From: a virus | IMG/VR virus record: IMGVR_UViG_3300025168_000285 | Coordinates: 1 to 35,256 of that record | Strand: one strand, 5' to 3' | DNA length: 35,256 nucleotides | Program-made: the position numbers and the translations under genes | The notes under the pieces: model-generated | Databases searched by the model: none | Told to the model about the DNA's origin: nothing | Seen by the model: the letters and a program-made list of their open reading frames with translations, nothing else | Shown: positions 1 to 6,651 of the stretch, piece by piece | Position numbering within the stretch: the first letter of the stretch is position 1 | Layout: every line of letters begins with the position of its first letter

Positions 1-139
1 ACCACCACCAACACGTCCTCATCTATTATGATATTACTTCTTTGTATTTTGTATTGTTGTGCTGTTTCTAATACGTGCTGTTGTAATTCGTGTATTCCAG
101 TTTTATTGTACTTAATAATTTTAATAACTACCCAACCAC
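1..139. repeat. Left copy of terminal overlap (genome closure)
   Basis: Positions 1-139 repeat 35117-35256 at the right end. The only difference I found is one C present at 35131 and missing after position 14. The repeat lies inside the large terminase gene and restores one continuous reading frame when the ends are joined. This is what an assembler produces for a circular or circularly permuted genome. It could also be a true short terminal redundancy, but a 139-bp repeat inside a gene fits assembly overlap better. Confidence 0.93.
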
Positions 140-974
140 ACCACACACATATTACCGAACTGTCACTTCCATAACGTGCTACATCTACACTCATATACAT
201 TTCACCCGTTTCTGTAATGTAGTTATTAGTAAAACAACTTATGATATTATCGTATTTAAACAACTTGCCCTCTGTGTCGTCGTACTCCCAGTTCCCATAC
301 AACAATCTCTCCCGTGTTATGTTATCCATTTTCTTTAACGTCTCAATGTAGTGTTTAGAGATATTTGGGTTGTCTGTAACCAACGATTGTAAGAAACGTT
401 TATCTATATTAAGTTGGTTTTGTTTGTGTGGTATATACCATTCGCTATACAACCAATTCTTAGCGGGGTTACACGTTAACAATAATTTAGGAATTAAGTC
501 GTTTTGGTCTAACTTAAATCTTATTCTACTTAACACAATGTTTTTTGCTTTCTGTGATATTTGGTTTGCCTCGTCTATAAAAGCACCAGTCAATTCCAAA
601 GAACCTAAACTGTCAAAGTTGGGGTCACTTGGATAAGTAAACAAATCTTTAAGTATTATTTCACTTCCGTTATAGAATTTAATGATATTACTTTGTGCGT
701 TAAACGTGTAATGTATTTGTGATTTAATTTCCCAGTTTTCACAAACTTCAAAGAATGTATTTAACGTTGTTTTCTTTAATGCGTCTAACTTAGACCGTCC
801 CATAAGATAACGTGTCTTTGGATACTGTAAGCAATTAATGATTAACCACGAACACCCAGTGTAACTCTTACCACCACCAGCACCACCTCCAAACAATAAT
901 TCGTTAGTCGTATTGTCTGTCAAATACGTTAACGCTTTCTTCTGTGTGTTGGTGAAACTAGGAGTTATCTCCAT
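1..974 (-). CDS. terL: Terminase large subunit, N-terminal part (continues at right end)
   Basis: This is the ATPase that pumps DNA into the prohead and cuts it. Starting at ATG 974, which overlaps the end of terS by 17 nt, the reading frame encodes a Walker A loop rich in glycine ending in GKS (residues about 29-37), a Walker B segment AFIDEA (131-136) and the first nuclease aspartate in SVDVARYG (D264). It reaches DED at residues 318-320, where the base missing near position 14 breaks the frame. Joining the frame to 35131-34781 gives a full protein of about 436 residues, normal for TerL. The frame break is probably a contig-end error, because the right-hand copy is intact. Confidence 0.93.
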   Translation of the reverse strand, partial: MEITPSFTNTQKKALTYLTDNTTNELLFGGGAGGGKSYTGCSWLIINCLQYPKTRYLMGRSKLDALKKTTLNTFFEVCENWEIKSQIHYTFNAQSNIIKFYNGSEIILKDLFTYPSDPNFDSLGSLELTGAFIDEANQISQKAKNIVLSRIRFKLDQNDLIPKLLLTCNPAKNWLYSEWYIPHKQNQLNIDKRFLQSLVTDNPNISKHYIETLKKMDNITRERLLYGNWEYDDTEGKLFKYDNIISCFTNNYITETGEMYMSVDVARYGSDSSVICVWCGWVVIKIIKYNKTGIHELQQHVLETAQQYKIQRSNIIIDEDVLVV

Positions 975-1311
975 CTAAGTTTATGTTAATTTTAATTGGT
1001 TCGTTACCACTACTAATATCTAATTCTTGTTTCTCTACGTAACCCCTACTCTTGCCACGTGTTTTTAAGAAGAAGATAAGTTCTGGTGTGCTACCCTTTT
1101 TTATTTTTTTTAACAGTTCGTTTTCTCCTATGTCTAAGTAACGTTCCCGTATGTCTTCACACACTTCTTTTAACTCGCTATAACGGTCTAAGTAATTGTA
1201 AATGGTCTTACGTGTACAACCTAAACTCTCACTGGCTATTGACAAGAAACCACCCGCTTTTTCTAACGCTTGTTTAACTTGTTCCACCGTGTATTTATCT
1301 TTATTCGCCAT
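958..1311 (-). CDS. terS: Terminase small subunit-like HTH protein
   Basis: A 117-residue protein directly upstream of terL and overlapping it by 17 nt, the standard place for the small terminase subunit that recognises packaging DNA. Residues about 20-45 form a helix-turn-helix (GGFLSIASESLGCTRKTIYN), as in the HTH domain of small terminases. The middle part is charged and probably helical (oligomerisation). The C-terminal tail (DISSGNEPIKININLDGD) may contact TerL. The call rests on position, size and the HTH; sequence similarity in this family is usually low. Confidence 0.78.
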   Translation of the reverse strand: MANKDKYTVEQVKQALEKAGGFLSIASESLGCTRKTIYNYLDRYSELKEVCEDIRERYLDIGENELLKKIKKGSTPELIFFLKTRGKSRGYVEKQELDISSGNEPIKININLDGDNS

Positions 1312-1387
1312 CTTGTTTTTTGTTATGATTAATCATTGTTATGTAAAACAAATAACACAATAAGAAAAGTAAAAAGTTTGTAATCAT
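1301..1387 (-). CDS. 28-residue membrane micropeptide
   Basis: A short ORF that fits exactly between two genes. Its ATG overlaps the TGA of the preceding 63-residue gene (ATGA), and its TAA lies within the first codons of terS. The product has one hydrophobic stretch (residues 4-17, NFLLFLLCYLFYIT) followed by a polar tail ending KKQDGE, which suggests a single membrane-spanning peptide. Function unknown. Holin-like or antiholin-like roles are possible, but nothing in the sequence proves it. The overlap pattern matches the rest of this operon. Confidence 0.5.
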   Translation of the reverse strand: MITNFLLFLLCYLFYITMINHNKKQDGE

Positions 1388-1575
1388 TTCTTCTCCCTTT
1401 TTTTATGCGTATAATAATATGTAAAATTCCCGTCATTATAACTGGTATCATACTTTTTCATATTGTCTAATAAATCTTTATTCTGTGTTCTATTCTCTAT
1501 GTGGTTTTGTATCTGTCCAACTACATACATTCCAATTACTATTCCCACTCCTAAACCTATTATTAATTCTATCAT
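1384..1575 (-). CDS. Small membrane protein (63 aa)
   Basis: A 63-residue protein with an N-terminal transmembrane helix rich in Gly, Ile and Val (residues about 2-22, beginning MIELIIGLGVGIVIGMYVVG) and a charged cytoplasmic-type tail ending HKKREKK. The start codon follows the A-rich leader TTTTAAAAACAA. It sits in a row of tiny genes between the modification operon and the terminase. I do not recognise the family. Such one-helix proteins in phages are often lysis accessory or host-interaction factors, which is only an inference here. Confidence 0.62.
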   Translation of the reverse strand: MIELIIGLGVGIVIGMYVVGQIQNHIENRTQNKDLLDNMKKYDTSYNDGNFTYYYTHKKREKK

Positions 1576-1581
1576 TTGTTT

Positions 1582-1680
1582 TTAAAATTTGTAAGTTATT
1601 CCCATTTTGAAATGTTTGAAATTCCAACTTGGTTTAAACGTAAACACCAACGTTCCTTTTCCTATTCTTATCTTAAACAT
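1582..1680 (-). CDS. 32-residue hypothetical peptide
   Basis: A short ORF beginning at ATG 1680 inside the last codons of the upstream 60-residue gene (13-nt overlap) and ending 6 nt before the next start codon. It fills a gap that would otherwise be non-coding. The product is basic and rich in aromatic residues (TLVFTFKPSWNFKHFKMG), with alternating pattern suggestive of beta strands. No family recognised. The support is packing and composition only, so it could also be a non-translated spacer. Confidence 0.38.
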   Translation of the reverse strand: MFKIRIGKGTLVFTFKPSWNFKHFKMGITYKF

Positions 1681-1850
1681 TCGTCTGGTATATTTAACGC
1701 TTCTATTATAGCAAACTCTATTGTTTTACTTGGATTGTTAAACCCCGTAAGTTTATAGACCTTTGTTCTTAAATCTTTCCAACGTCTGTATGTTTCTTTT
1801 GTTACCTTAACTTTTATTTCGTAACTAAAATCATTGTCTGGGTTTGTCAT
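1668..1850 (-). CDS. Small RHH-like hypothetical protein (60 aa)
   Basis: A 60-residue protein whose ATG overlaps the methyltransferase stop by 4 nt, so it is probably translationally coupled to the modification operon. It has a short strand (SYEIKVKVTKET) followed by two predicted helices (YRRWKDLRTKVYKL, then SKTIEFAIIEALNI). That order resembles the ribbon-helix-helix fold of small DNA-binding proteins. This is a pattern judgement, not a family match. It may be a local repressor or an accessory protein of the modification enzymes. Confidence 0.6.
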   Translation of the reverse strand: MTNPDNDFSYEIKVKVTKETYRRWKDLRTKVYKLTGFNNPSKTIEFAIIEALNIPDECLR

Positions 1851-2434
1851 ATTATGTATGCTTGTAATTGTTCTAAATGTGAAATGCTATTGTCTAGTTG
1901 TAGTCTGTTTTTATAGAACTCGTTTGTACATCTGTATTCCCCTGAAAATATGTGTTTTGCTTTAACTGGTAACAATGCCTCTAACTGTTCTTTTGTACGA
2001 AAGTATTTAAACTCATTTTTACTGTTGTGATATTTAACGTGTAAGTCTTGGTTCGTAAACTGTATTACTAACACCTTTAAACAATTCATTTTGCTAAACA
2101 GTTCCATAACTTCATAATCGTTTAGATAGTGTAATACATACCTTAAAATGCCTAAGTCATAAAACCCCTCGTGTTCTAATATGTTTTGTAATACGTCTGG
2201 TTGTTTTTCTTTATCCTTGTCTATTGTTACTGCGTGTGGTATGTATTGTTTAATTAACCCGTTTCCACCACCATAATCTCCAACCGAACTTGGAACGTGT
2301 ATTTGGTCGAGTATTTGTCTAATACTGCGTCTGTAAAGATAATCACTTGTTTCATCTTCCCACATTCCAAAGTTAACCCCGTTGTCTACGTTAATAGTTT
2401 TTTTCTGCATACTTGCTAAATTTAACCCACTCAT
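1847..2434 (-). CDS. SAM-dependent methyltransferase next to dpdA
   Basis: A class I methyltransferase fold of up to 195 residues. Motif I is VGDYGGGNG (residues 51-59), an acidic residue pair follows the second strand (ID, 71-72), and a motif IV-like segment is FYDLGILRYVLHYL (92-105). There is no obvious DPPY/NPPY motif of adenine or N4-cytosine DNA methylases and no PCQ motif of C5 enzymes. The ATG at 2434 lies inside dpdA (44-nt overlap); a second ATG at 2410 (residue 9) would leave a 20-nt overlap. Coupling to dpdA suggests that it acts on the modified base or its precursor, for example methylating a carboxyl or amine. It may instead act on a host target. Confidence 0.8.
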   Translation of the reverse strand: MSGLNLASMQKKTINVDNGVNFGMWEDETSDYLYRRSIRQILDQIHVPSSVGDYGGGNGLIKQYIPHAVTIDKDKEKQPDVLQNILEHEGFYDLGILRYVLHYLNDYEVMELFSKMNCLKVLVIQFTNQDLHVKYHNSKNEFKYFRTKEQLEALLPVKAKHIFSGEYRCTNEFYKNRLQLDNSISHLEQLQAYII

Positions 2435-3131
2435 AAAAATTATGTTTTGCTACTTGGTTTGTTTTTACATTCTTCCCGTCTCGTTGGTGTTTGTTAAAAC
2501 GTTTTCCGTTCCATTCATAAACCATTCCAAAACGGTTACCACCAATCCAACTCGTGCTGTCCACACTGTCGAAAGGCATTTTATCTAACATTGTCATTTT
2601 AGTATATCCCAACCCGTGAACCTTAACCCCTTTGCTGTGTGCGTAATCAATTAGTTTTCTTAACTTCTCTGGGTTTTGTCTTGTCCATTTACTTGCGTAC
2701 ATACCACTAGCAGAAATTGCTATGTAATTGTACTCCTCACATATCTGTTTGTAATAATCTGTTCCTAAGAAATAATGGAACACCGGCATTGTTTGTTTAC
2801 CAGTTTCTTTTTCTATTCTTTGGTTTATTATGTCTGTGTCTACCTTTCCAATTAATTGGTAGATGTCTAATTCAAAAAACAATTTAACGTCCCAGTCGTT
2901 TATGAATTTAATATACTTAGAAACATATTCATTAAGGTCTGTTTTAGCACCACCGAAAAAACTAAATGCCCCACTGTCTAACATAAAGTTGTTGTACTTA
3001 TGTATAACTTCTGCCTCGTGTTTACTTATTGCCCAAAAGGTTTCCAATCTATTAAAGTCGTAAAAGTTATCACCACCTAATTTTTCAATCCATAACTTAT
3101 CCCAACCACTTCCCGCTAAATATATTTTCAC
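2391..3131 (-). CDS. dpdA: DpdA-type DNA guanine transglycosylase
   Basis: A homologue of tRNA-guanine transglycosylase that exchanges guanine in DNA for a 7-deazaguanine base. It has 246 residues, about two thirds the length of bacterial TGT, as is usual for phage DpdA. LDSGAF (51-56) corresponds to the DSGGF active-site loop of TGT, and PFDSVDSTSW (186-195) corresponds to the region with the nucleophilic aspartate. The TGT zinc site is absent. The start is GTG, overlapping the upstream TGA as GTGA. It follows queD, queE, folE and a ParB-fold gene in one overlapping operon, which is the main support for DNA rather than tRNA modification. The exact base inserted cannot be read from the sequence. 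Confidence 0.9.
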   Translation of the reverse strand: MKIYLAGSGWDKLWIEKLGGDNFYDFNRLETFWAISKHEAEVIHKYNNFMLDSGAFSFFGGAKTDLNEYVSKYIKFINDWDVKLFFELDIYQLIGKVDTDIINQRIEKETGKQTMPVFHYFLGTDYYKQICEEYNYIAISASGMYASKWTRQNPEKLRKLIDYAHSKGVKVHGLGYTKMTMLDKMPFDSVDSTSWIGGNRFGMVYEWNGKRFNKHQRDGKNVKTNQVAKHNFYEWVKFSKYAEKNY

Positions 3132-3682
3132 AGTCCCAAAAGTTTAAACACAATTTCTTCTTTAGTACCGTCAAGCTCTGCTAACTTGTCTAACACTAAC
3201 TGGTGTTCTTCGTCTGTGTATTCTAAAACAATTTTGTTTGTTTCTTCTTTTGGTTTGTAGTCGTCTACGTCTTCAAATAAATTATCTATGCTAACGTCTG
3301 TGTTTGTAAACTCGAACTCTTTAAAACCAATTTCTAATAATACTTCTTTATCAAAGTGTTCGGTTAACATATCTACATCAAATCTTCCACCCGACTTATT
3401 CATTCTAACGTTTAACTCTTTTTCTTTGTCTAATGTTAAGTCTAATTCTATACACGGAACAACACTCATATCTAACGTTGTACACGCTTTTAAACGTTGG
3501 TGTCCACTTATGATAATATCTTTTCGTTGTTTGTTTACGTTAACTAAAATTGGCTCTACCAGTCCGAAACGCTTTATGCTATCTTGTAGTTGTACCAACT
3601 CCTCCTCTGTTATAACTCTTGGGTTGTATTCAGCAGTTATTAAATCTGTTACTTTTCTTTCTTTAACTTTTACCTTTTTCAT
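3128..3682 (-). CDS. ParB/sulfiredoxin-fold protein, possible DpdB-like partner
   Basis: A 184-residue protein with an N-terminal ParB-type domain: a strand and loop with EYNPR (18-22), a helix LVQLQDSIKRFGLVEPILVN, and the nucleotide-binding motif ISGHQRLKA (58-66). The C-terminal half (after about residue 120) is acidic and unlike chromosomal ParB; I see no HTH for parS binding. It overlaps folE and dpdA by 4 nt on each side. In the bacterial dpd clusters a ParB-like protein, DpdB, is needed with DpdA for base insertion, so a similar role is the best guess. A nuclease or a segregation factor are alternatives. Confidence 0.78.
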   Translation of the reverse strand: MKKVKVKERKVTDLITAEYNPRVITEEELVQLQDSIKRFGLVEPILVNVNKQRKDIIISGHQRLKACTTLDMSVVPCIELDLTLDKEKELNVRMNKSGGRFDVDMLTEHFDKEVLLEIGFKEFEFTNTDVSIDNLFEDVDDYKPKEETNKIVLEYTDEEHQLVLDKLAELDGTKEEIVFKLLGL

Positions 3683-4539
3683 TTTATTAAGTTTAAAAAT
3701 TCTTGTCGTGCGTTTAAATCTGTTTTAAATACACCAGTCATTTTACTGGTTGTTGTAAACGTGTCGTGTTTCTTTACACCCCTCATTTCCATACATAAGT
3801 GCTGTGCCTTTAATACAACAGCAACCCCCAACGGTTTTAATTCCTTTTCTAAGTATTCTGCTACTTGCTGTGTTATTCTTTCTTGGTTTTGAAATTTTCT
3901 ACTAAATGTTTCTAGTGTTCTTGCTAACTTACTTAACCCCACAATTTTCTTATTTGGTATGTAAGCAATATGTCCCTTTCCAAAAAATGGTGCTATGTGG
4001 TGTTCACAAAGTGAGTGAAACGGTATATCTTGTTGAATAATCATTTCATCATAGCCCTCGCTTTTAAATGTTGTAAAGTTAAAATGTGGAGGGGTTAAAA
4101 ATTCTTTAAGAAACTTAACATAACGTTTTGGTGTTTCTTGTAACCCCTCACGGTTTACATCTTGTCCAAAGTATTCTAACAACCTTACCACGTTTTCCTC
4201 TACTTCTTTTTCACCAGTTTCTTCCCACGGAAATTGTATCCACGTATTCTTAAATTCTTTTCGTTTGTCAAATAGAAATACGAACTCTTTTTTTGGGTAC
4301 TTCTTTTTCCATTTCTTGTATGTTGTTCCACTGTCGTAAAGGTCATCAATAATAACATTTGCTAAGTCGGGATGGTCTACTGCTCTGCCCGTCATACCCG
4401 CTACAACTTGTCCACCTCTTGGAATACCATAAAATCTATCATCTGGTTTGTTAAACTTTTTAGTTTTCTCGTACATTGCTTTGTAAATTTCTTGCCAACT
4501 TAATTGGTGTACTTTTACTTCTGTTCTTGTTTCACTCAT
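3679..4539 (-). CDS. folE: Phosphoribosyltransferase-GTP cyclohydrolase I fusion
   Basis: A two-domain protein of 286 residues. Residues about 10-106 are a small type I phosphoribosyltransferase with GIPRGG (38-43) and the PRPP loop VIIDDLYDSGTT (62-73). Residues about 112-275 are GTP cyclohydrolase I, with the zinc ligands C178 and H181 in SLCEHH and C249 in QHLCMEMRG. FolE converts GTP to dihydroneopterin triphosphate, the first step towards 7-deazaguanines. The PRTase half could join guanine released by DpdA to PRPP to make GMP, feeding the GTP pool; that link is my inference. It lies between queE and the ParB-fold gene in a coupled operon. Confidence 0.92.
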   Translation of the reverse strand: MSETRTEVKVHQLSWQEIYKAMYEKTKKFNKPDDRFYGIPRGGQVVAGMTGRAVDHPDLANVIIDDLYDSGTTYKKWKKKYPKKEFVFLFDKRKEFKNTWIQFPWEETGEKEVEENVVRLLEYFGQDVNREGLQETPKRYVKFLKEFLTPPHFNFTTFKSEGYDEMIIQQDIPFHSLCEHHIAPFFGKGHIAYIPNKKIVGLSKLARTLETFSRKFQNQERITQQVAEYLEKELKPLGVAVVLKAQHLCMEMRGVKKHDTFTTTSKMTGVFKTDLNARQEFLNLIK

Positions 4540-4548
4540 AATGTTTTT

Positions 4549-5265
4549 TTAAACTCCAGTTACTTTGTTCCAAATATCTACTTGTAATCTACTTCCAAAG
4601 TAATAATTATTTTCCTTACACATTTCTGCAACCATTGGTGCTAAATCGTTTAACTGTTCTCTACAATCTCCCGCCGGCATTAACACCACCTTTTCTTCTT
4701 TTAAATCTAACAAATCTATTAAGTCTTGTATCTCTGCTAGGTCTTCTTCTTCACACACCACAAATTTAAAAATAGATGAACGGTAGTTATTTATCTGTCT
4801 TAACACATCTGCTTTAATTCTTCTTTCTTCTTTCATACCACTATTACACAACTTTGGCGAACAGTTAATTAAGTCAAACTCCTTTAGTAATTCATTTGTA
4901 AATTCTATTGTTCCGTTGGTTTCTATTTCTAAAAATGGTACGTATTCATATTTCCTATAATACACATCTACAAATTCTTGTATTGCCGCTTGTTGTAACA
5001 TTGGTTCTCCACCCGTAAAAACTAGGTGTGCCCCTTTTGTTAGGTACTTATGAAACCGTTGAAACACATCTTTGACTAAATCTCTAACCAACATTTTTTC
5101 ACCCTTTGTCCAAACTGGTATTGTATCACACACCCAGTCTTTGCTTTTACATAATAAGTTACACGCTTGTAATCTTATAAAGACACTTGGAACACCCATT
5201 GTTATTCCCTCGCCTTGTATAGAATAAAACATTTCGCTTACTCTAATTTCCTCTTTCTTTTTCAT
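4549..5265 (-). CDS. queE: 7-carboxy-7-deazaguanine synthase (radical SAM)
   Basis: QueE converts 6-carboxytetrahydropterin to 7-carboxy-7-deazaguanine. The 238-residue protein has FYSIQGEG (13-20), the radical-SAM cysteines C35, C39 and C46, the TGGEP motif (84-88), EIETNG (113-118) and CSPKLC (135-140), all typical of the family. The cysteine spacing is CX3CX6C rather than CX3CX2C; the segment ends CDTIPVW, as in a QueE subgroup with an insertion in the cluster loop. The start overlaps the end of queD by 23 nt. The purine-rich leader lacks a clear Shine-Dalgarno sequence. Confidence 0.94.
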   Translation of the reverse strand: MKKKEEIRVSEMFYSIQGEGITMGVPSVFIRLQACNLLCKSKDWVCDTIPVWTKGEKMLVRDLVKDVFQRFHKYLTKGAHLVFTGGEPMLQQAAIQEFVDVYYRKYEYVPFLEIETNGTIEFTNELLKEFDLINCSPKLCNSGMKEERRIKADVLRQINNYRSSIFKFVVCEEEDLAEIQDLIDLLDLKEEKVVLMPAGDCREQLNDLAPMVAEMCKENNYYFGSRLQVDIWNKVTGV

Positions 5266-5656
5266 TGTATATTACTTTTGATGTTTTGGTTTCTGCTAAA
5301 CTAATTTCTATTATTGGTAGTTCTCTTTTAATTTGTTGGAATATCCATATTGCCATATTCTCTGCACTGGTTTGAAAGGGCAATTCTATAAACGGTTCGT
5401 TGTCTAATTTTAATAAACTACATAACTCATCTTTTTCCCACAGCAAAAAGTAATGGTCGTATTGTTTTATTACTGGTTCTACAACCTTATCAATGTCACT
5501 GAATAACATTGTTACACCATTTTCGTTTATGTTATCAAAAGCAAAGGTACACACAACGTCGTACGTGTGTCCGTGTAATCTACCACACTTTTCTCCCGCT
5601 GATTTATTTCTGTGTCCAGCGTAGAAATGGTATTTTTTTTCTATGTATAAACCCAT
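5243..5656 (-). CDS. queD: 6-carboxytetrahydropterin synthase
   Basis: QueD makes 6-carboxytetrahydropterin from dihydroneopterin triphosphate. The 137-residue protein has the three zinc histidines H15 (FYAGHRN), H28 and H30 (CGRLHGH), the catalytic cysteine C24, the D67-H68 pair in YDHYFLLW, TSAEN (96-100), and the substrate glutamate E122 in AETKTS. Length and motifs are those of the small QueD/PTPS-III family. It is the first gene of the pathway set in the transcribed order and overlaps queE by 23 nt. Confidence 0.95.
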   Translation of the reverse strand: MGLYIEKKYHFYAGHRNKSAGEKCGRLHGHTYDVVCTFAFDNINENGVTMLFSDIDKVVEPVIKQYDHYFLLWEKDELCSLLKLDNEPFIELPFQTSAENMAIWIFQQIKRELPIIEISLAETKTSKVIYNEKERGN

Positions 5657-5657
5657 T

Positions 5658-5993
5658 TTAAAATTCGTTTATTAAAAAATAGTAACTCTCATCTAGTTGT
5701 AAAATTGTTTCCATATTTTTCATATAATCTAATAAATTACTTCTATCCTTTCCCTCCCATATTTCGTGACACCCTTTTCTTTCTCCTAAACTTAAACAAT
5801 GGTATGTTATATTTTCTTTATTTGTTTCTAAACTTTTATTGTAACTTCTTGGTATTAAGTGTGAATGTGATAACGGTACATCACTTCTTCCACACCCAGT
5901 ACAATAATGTGGTCTTTCGTTTGCTAATTCGGTATAAACTTTTTTTAATTCTTTGTTTACCTTACTTTGTTTCTTACTTACACGGTTTAACAT
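5658..5993 (-). CDS. HNH-like zinc-finger nuclease
   Basis: A 111-residue protein with CTGC (31-34), a histidine motif HSHLIPRS (43-50), a further cysteine C66 and C75-H76 (KGCHEIWEG). The order CxxC, HxHxIPRS, C, CH is that of an HNH/beta-beta-alpha-metal nuclease with a structural zinc, like phage recombination or packaging nucleases. The N-terminus is basic and probably contacts DNA. It overlaps the VRR-NUC gene by 7 nt and ends 1 nt before queD. It may process DNA ends for packaging or repair; homing activity is less likely because the gene is integrated into the operon. Confidence 0.75.
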   Translation of the reverse strand: MLNRVSKKQSKVNKELKKVYTELANERPHYCTGCGRSDVPLSHSHLIPRSYNKSLETNKENITYHCLSLGERKGCHEIWEGKDRSNLLDYMKNMETILQLDESYYFLINEF

Positions 5994-6349
5994 CTACAAT
6001 TATTTGTTTGCTTTAGTTTTAAGTATTTATCTATTTCCTCTATTGTTTGTTCTAAACCTTTAGTAACCAACGCTTTGTAACCCCTATCATTTAGATCTAA
6101 TATCCACTGCTTTTGTTCTTTGGTTGCGTACCGTTTTAATTGTTTTATTTCAATGAACAACCCGTAATAACCACCACGAGCTTCTGTAATTTGTAAGTCT
6201 GGAAATCCCTTAACGTAACCCGTTGCTTTTGCTTTCACTGCTTGTTTGAAACTGGTTCTTATTCCACCTAAACTAGCACAGTATCTTACTCTTGGATATT
6301 TCAATTGTAAGTATTTAACCACTGCCGTCTGTAAGTTTTGTTCACTCAT
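5987..6349 (-). CDS. VRR-NUC domain nuclease
   Basis: A 120-residue stand-alone VRR-NUC nuclease of the PD-(D/E)XK class. The core is E in MSEQNLQ, then KGFPDLQI, FIEIK, and a glutamine-rich helix KEQKQWILDLNDRGYKALV; these give the D-ExK-Q catalytic signature. I chose ATG 6349. The longer frame begins at a TTG, and the ATG starts directly at the conserved glutamate helix. Such enzymes in phages are thought to cut branched DNA during replication or recombination. It is the first gene after the terminator at 6368-6396 and may head the nuclease and modification transcript. Confidence 0.86.
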   Translation of the reverse strand: MSEQNLQTAVVKYLQLKYPRVRYCASLGGIRTSFKQAVKAKATGYVKGFPDLQITEARGGYYGLFIEIKQLKRYATKEQKQWILDLNDRGYKALVTKGLEQTIEEIDKYLKLKQTNNCRC

Positions 6350-6367
6350 TACAGTTTTCAAAGATAT

Positions 6368-6396
6368 AAAAAAAAAGGAAACGCTGATGGTTTCCT
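6368..6396 (-). terminator. Rho-independent terminator
   Basis: On the minus strand a 7-bp stem AGGAAAC / GTTTCCT with a 7-nt loop is followed directly by a run of eight or more T. It lies between the 67-residue gene at 6448 and the VRR-NUC gene, separating the replication/small-gene transcript from the nuclease/modification operon. A second small inverted repeat (CAACAA/TTGTTG) lies just upstream at about 6408-6423. Confidence 0.85.
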
Positions 6397-6447
6397 AAAT
6401 TTATTTCAACAACTAATTGTTGATAAACGTGTTATAACGTCTTTATG

Positions 6448-6651
6448 TTAGTTTGTGGGTGTTGTTATCTTATCTTGTTTTAAGTCCGTTAAAACGTTTA
6501 ATAACTGTATTGGTGTGTAGATTGGTATCGTGTTATCTACCGTGTGATATATACAAATAAAATTGTTATTGTCTTTGTCCCATTGCCATAACAAATTCTT
6601 ATTCTCCTCTATCTGTTTCCTTAGAATTTTCTTTATCCCTTTGTATTTCAT
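6448..6651 (-). CDS. Hypothetical protein (67 aa)
   Basis: A 67-residue protein with a basic N-terminus (KYKGIKKILRKQ) and a beta-rich middle (WDKDNNNFICIYHTVDNTIPIY). It starts at ATG 6651 within the last 53 nt of the upstream gene, a longer overlap than usual here; no later ATG is available. It is the last gene before the terminator at 6368-6396. No family recognised. The overlap leaves some doubt about the start, not about the frame. Confidence 0.6.
   Translation of the reverse strand: MKYKGIKKILRKQIEENKNLLWQWDKDNNNFICIYHTVDNTIPIYTPIQLLNVLTDLKQDKITTPTN

Noticed and set aside
1-974. Frameshifted, inactive terminase
   Set aside because: The break is caused by one base missing near the contig start; the same sequence at the right end is intact and gives a full-length TerL.
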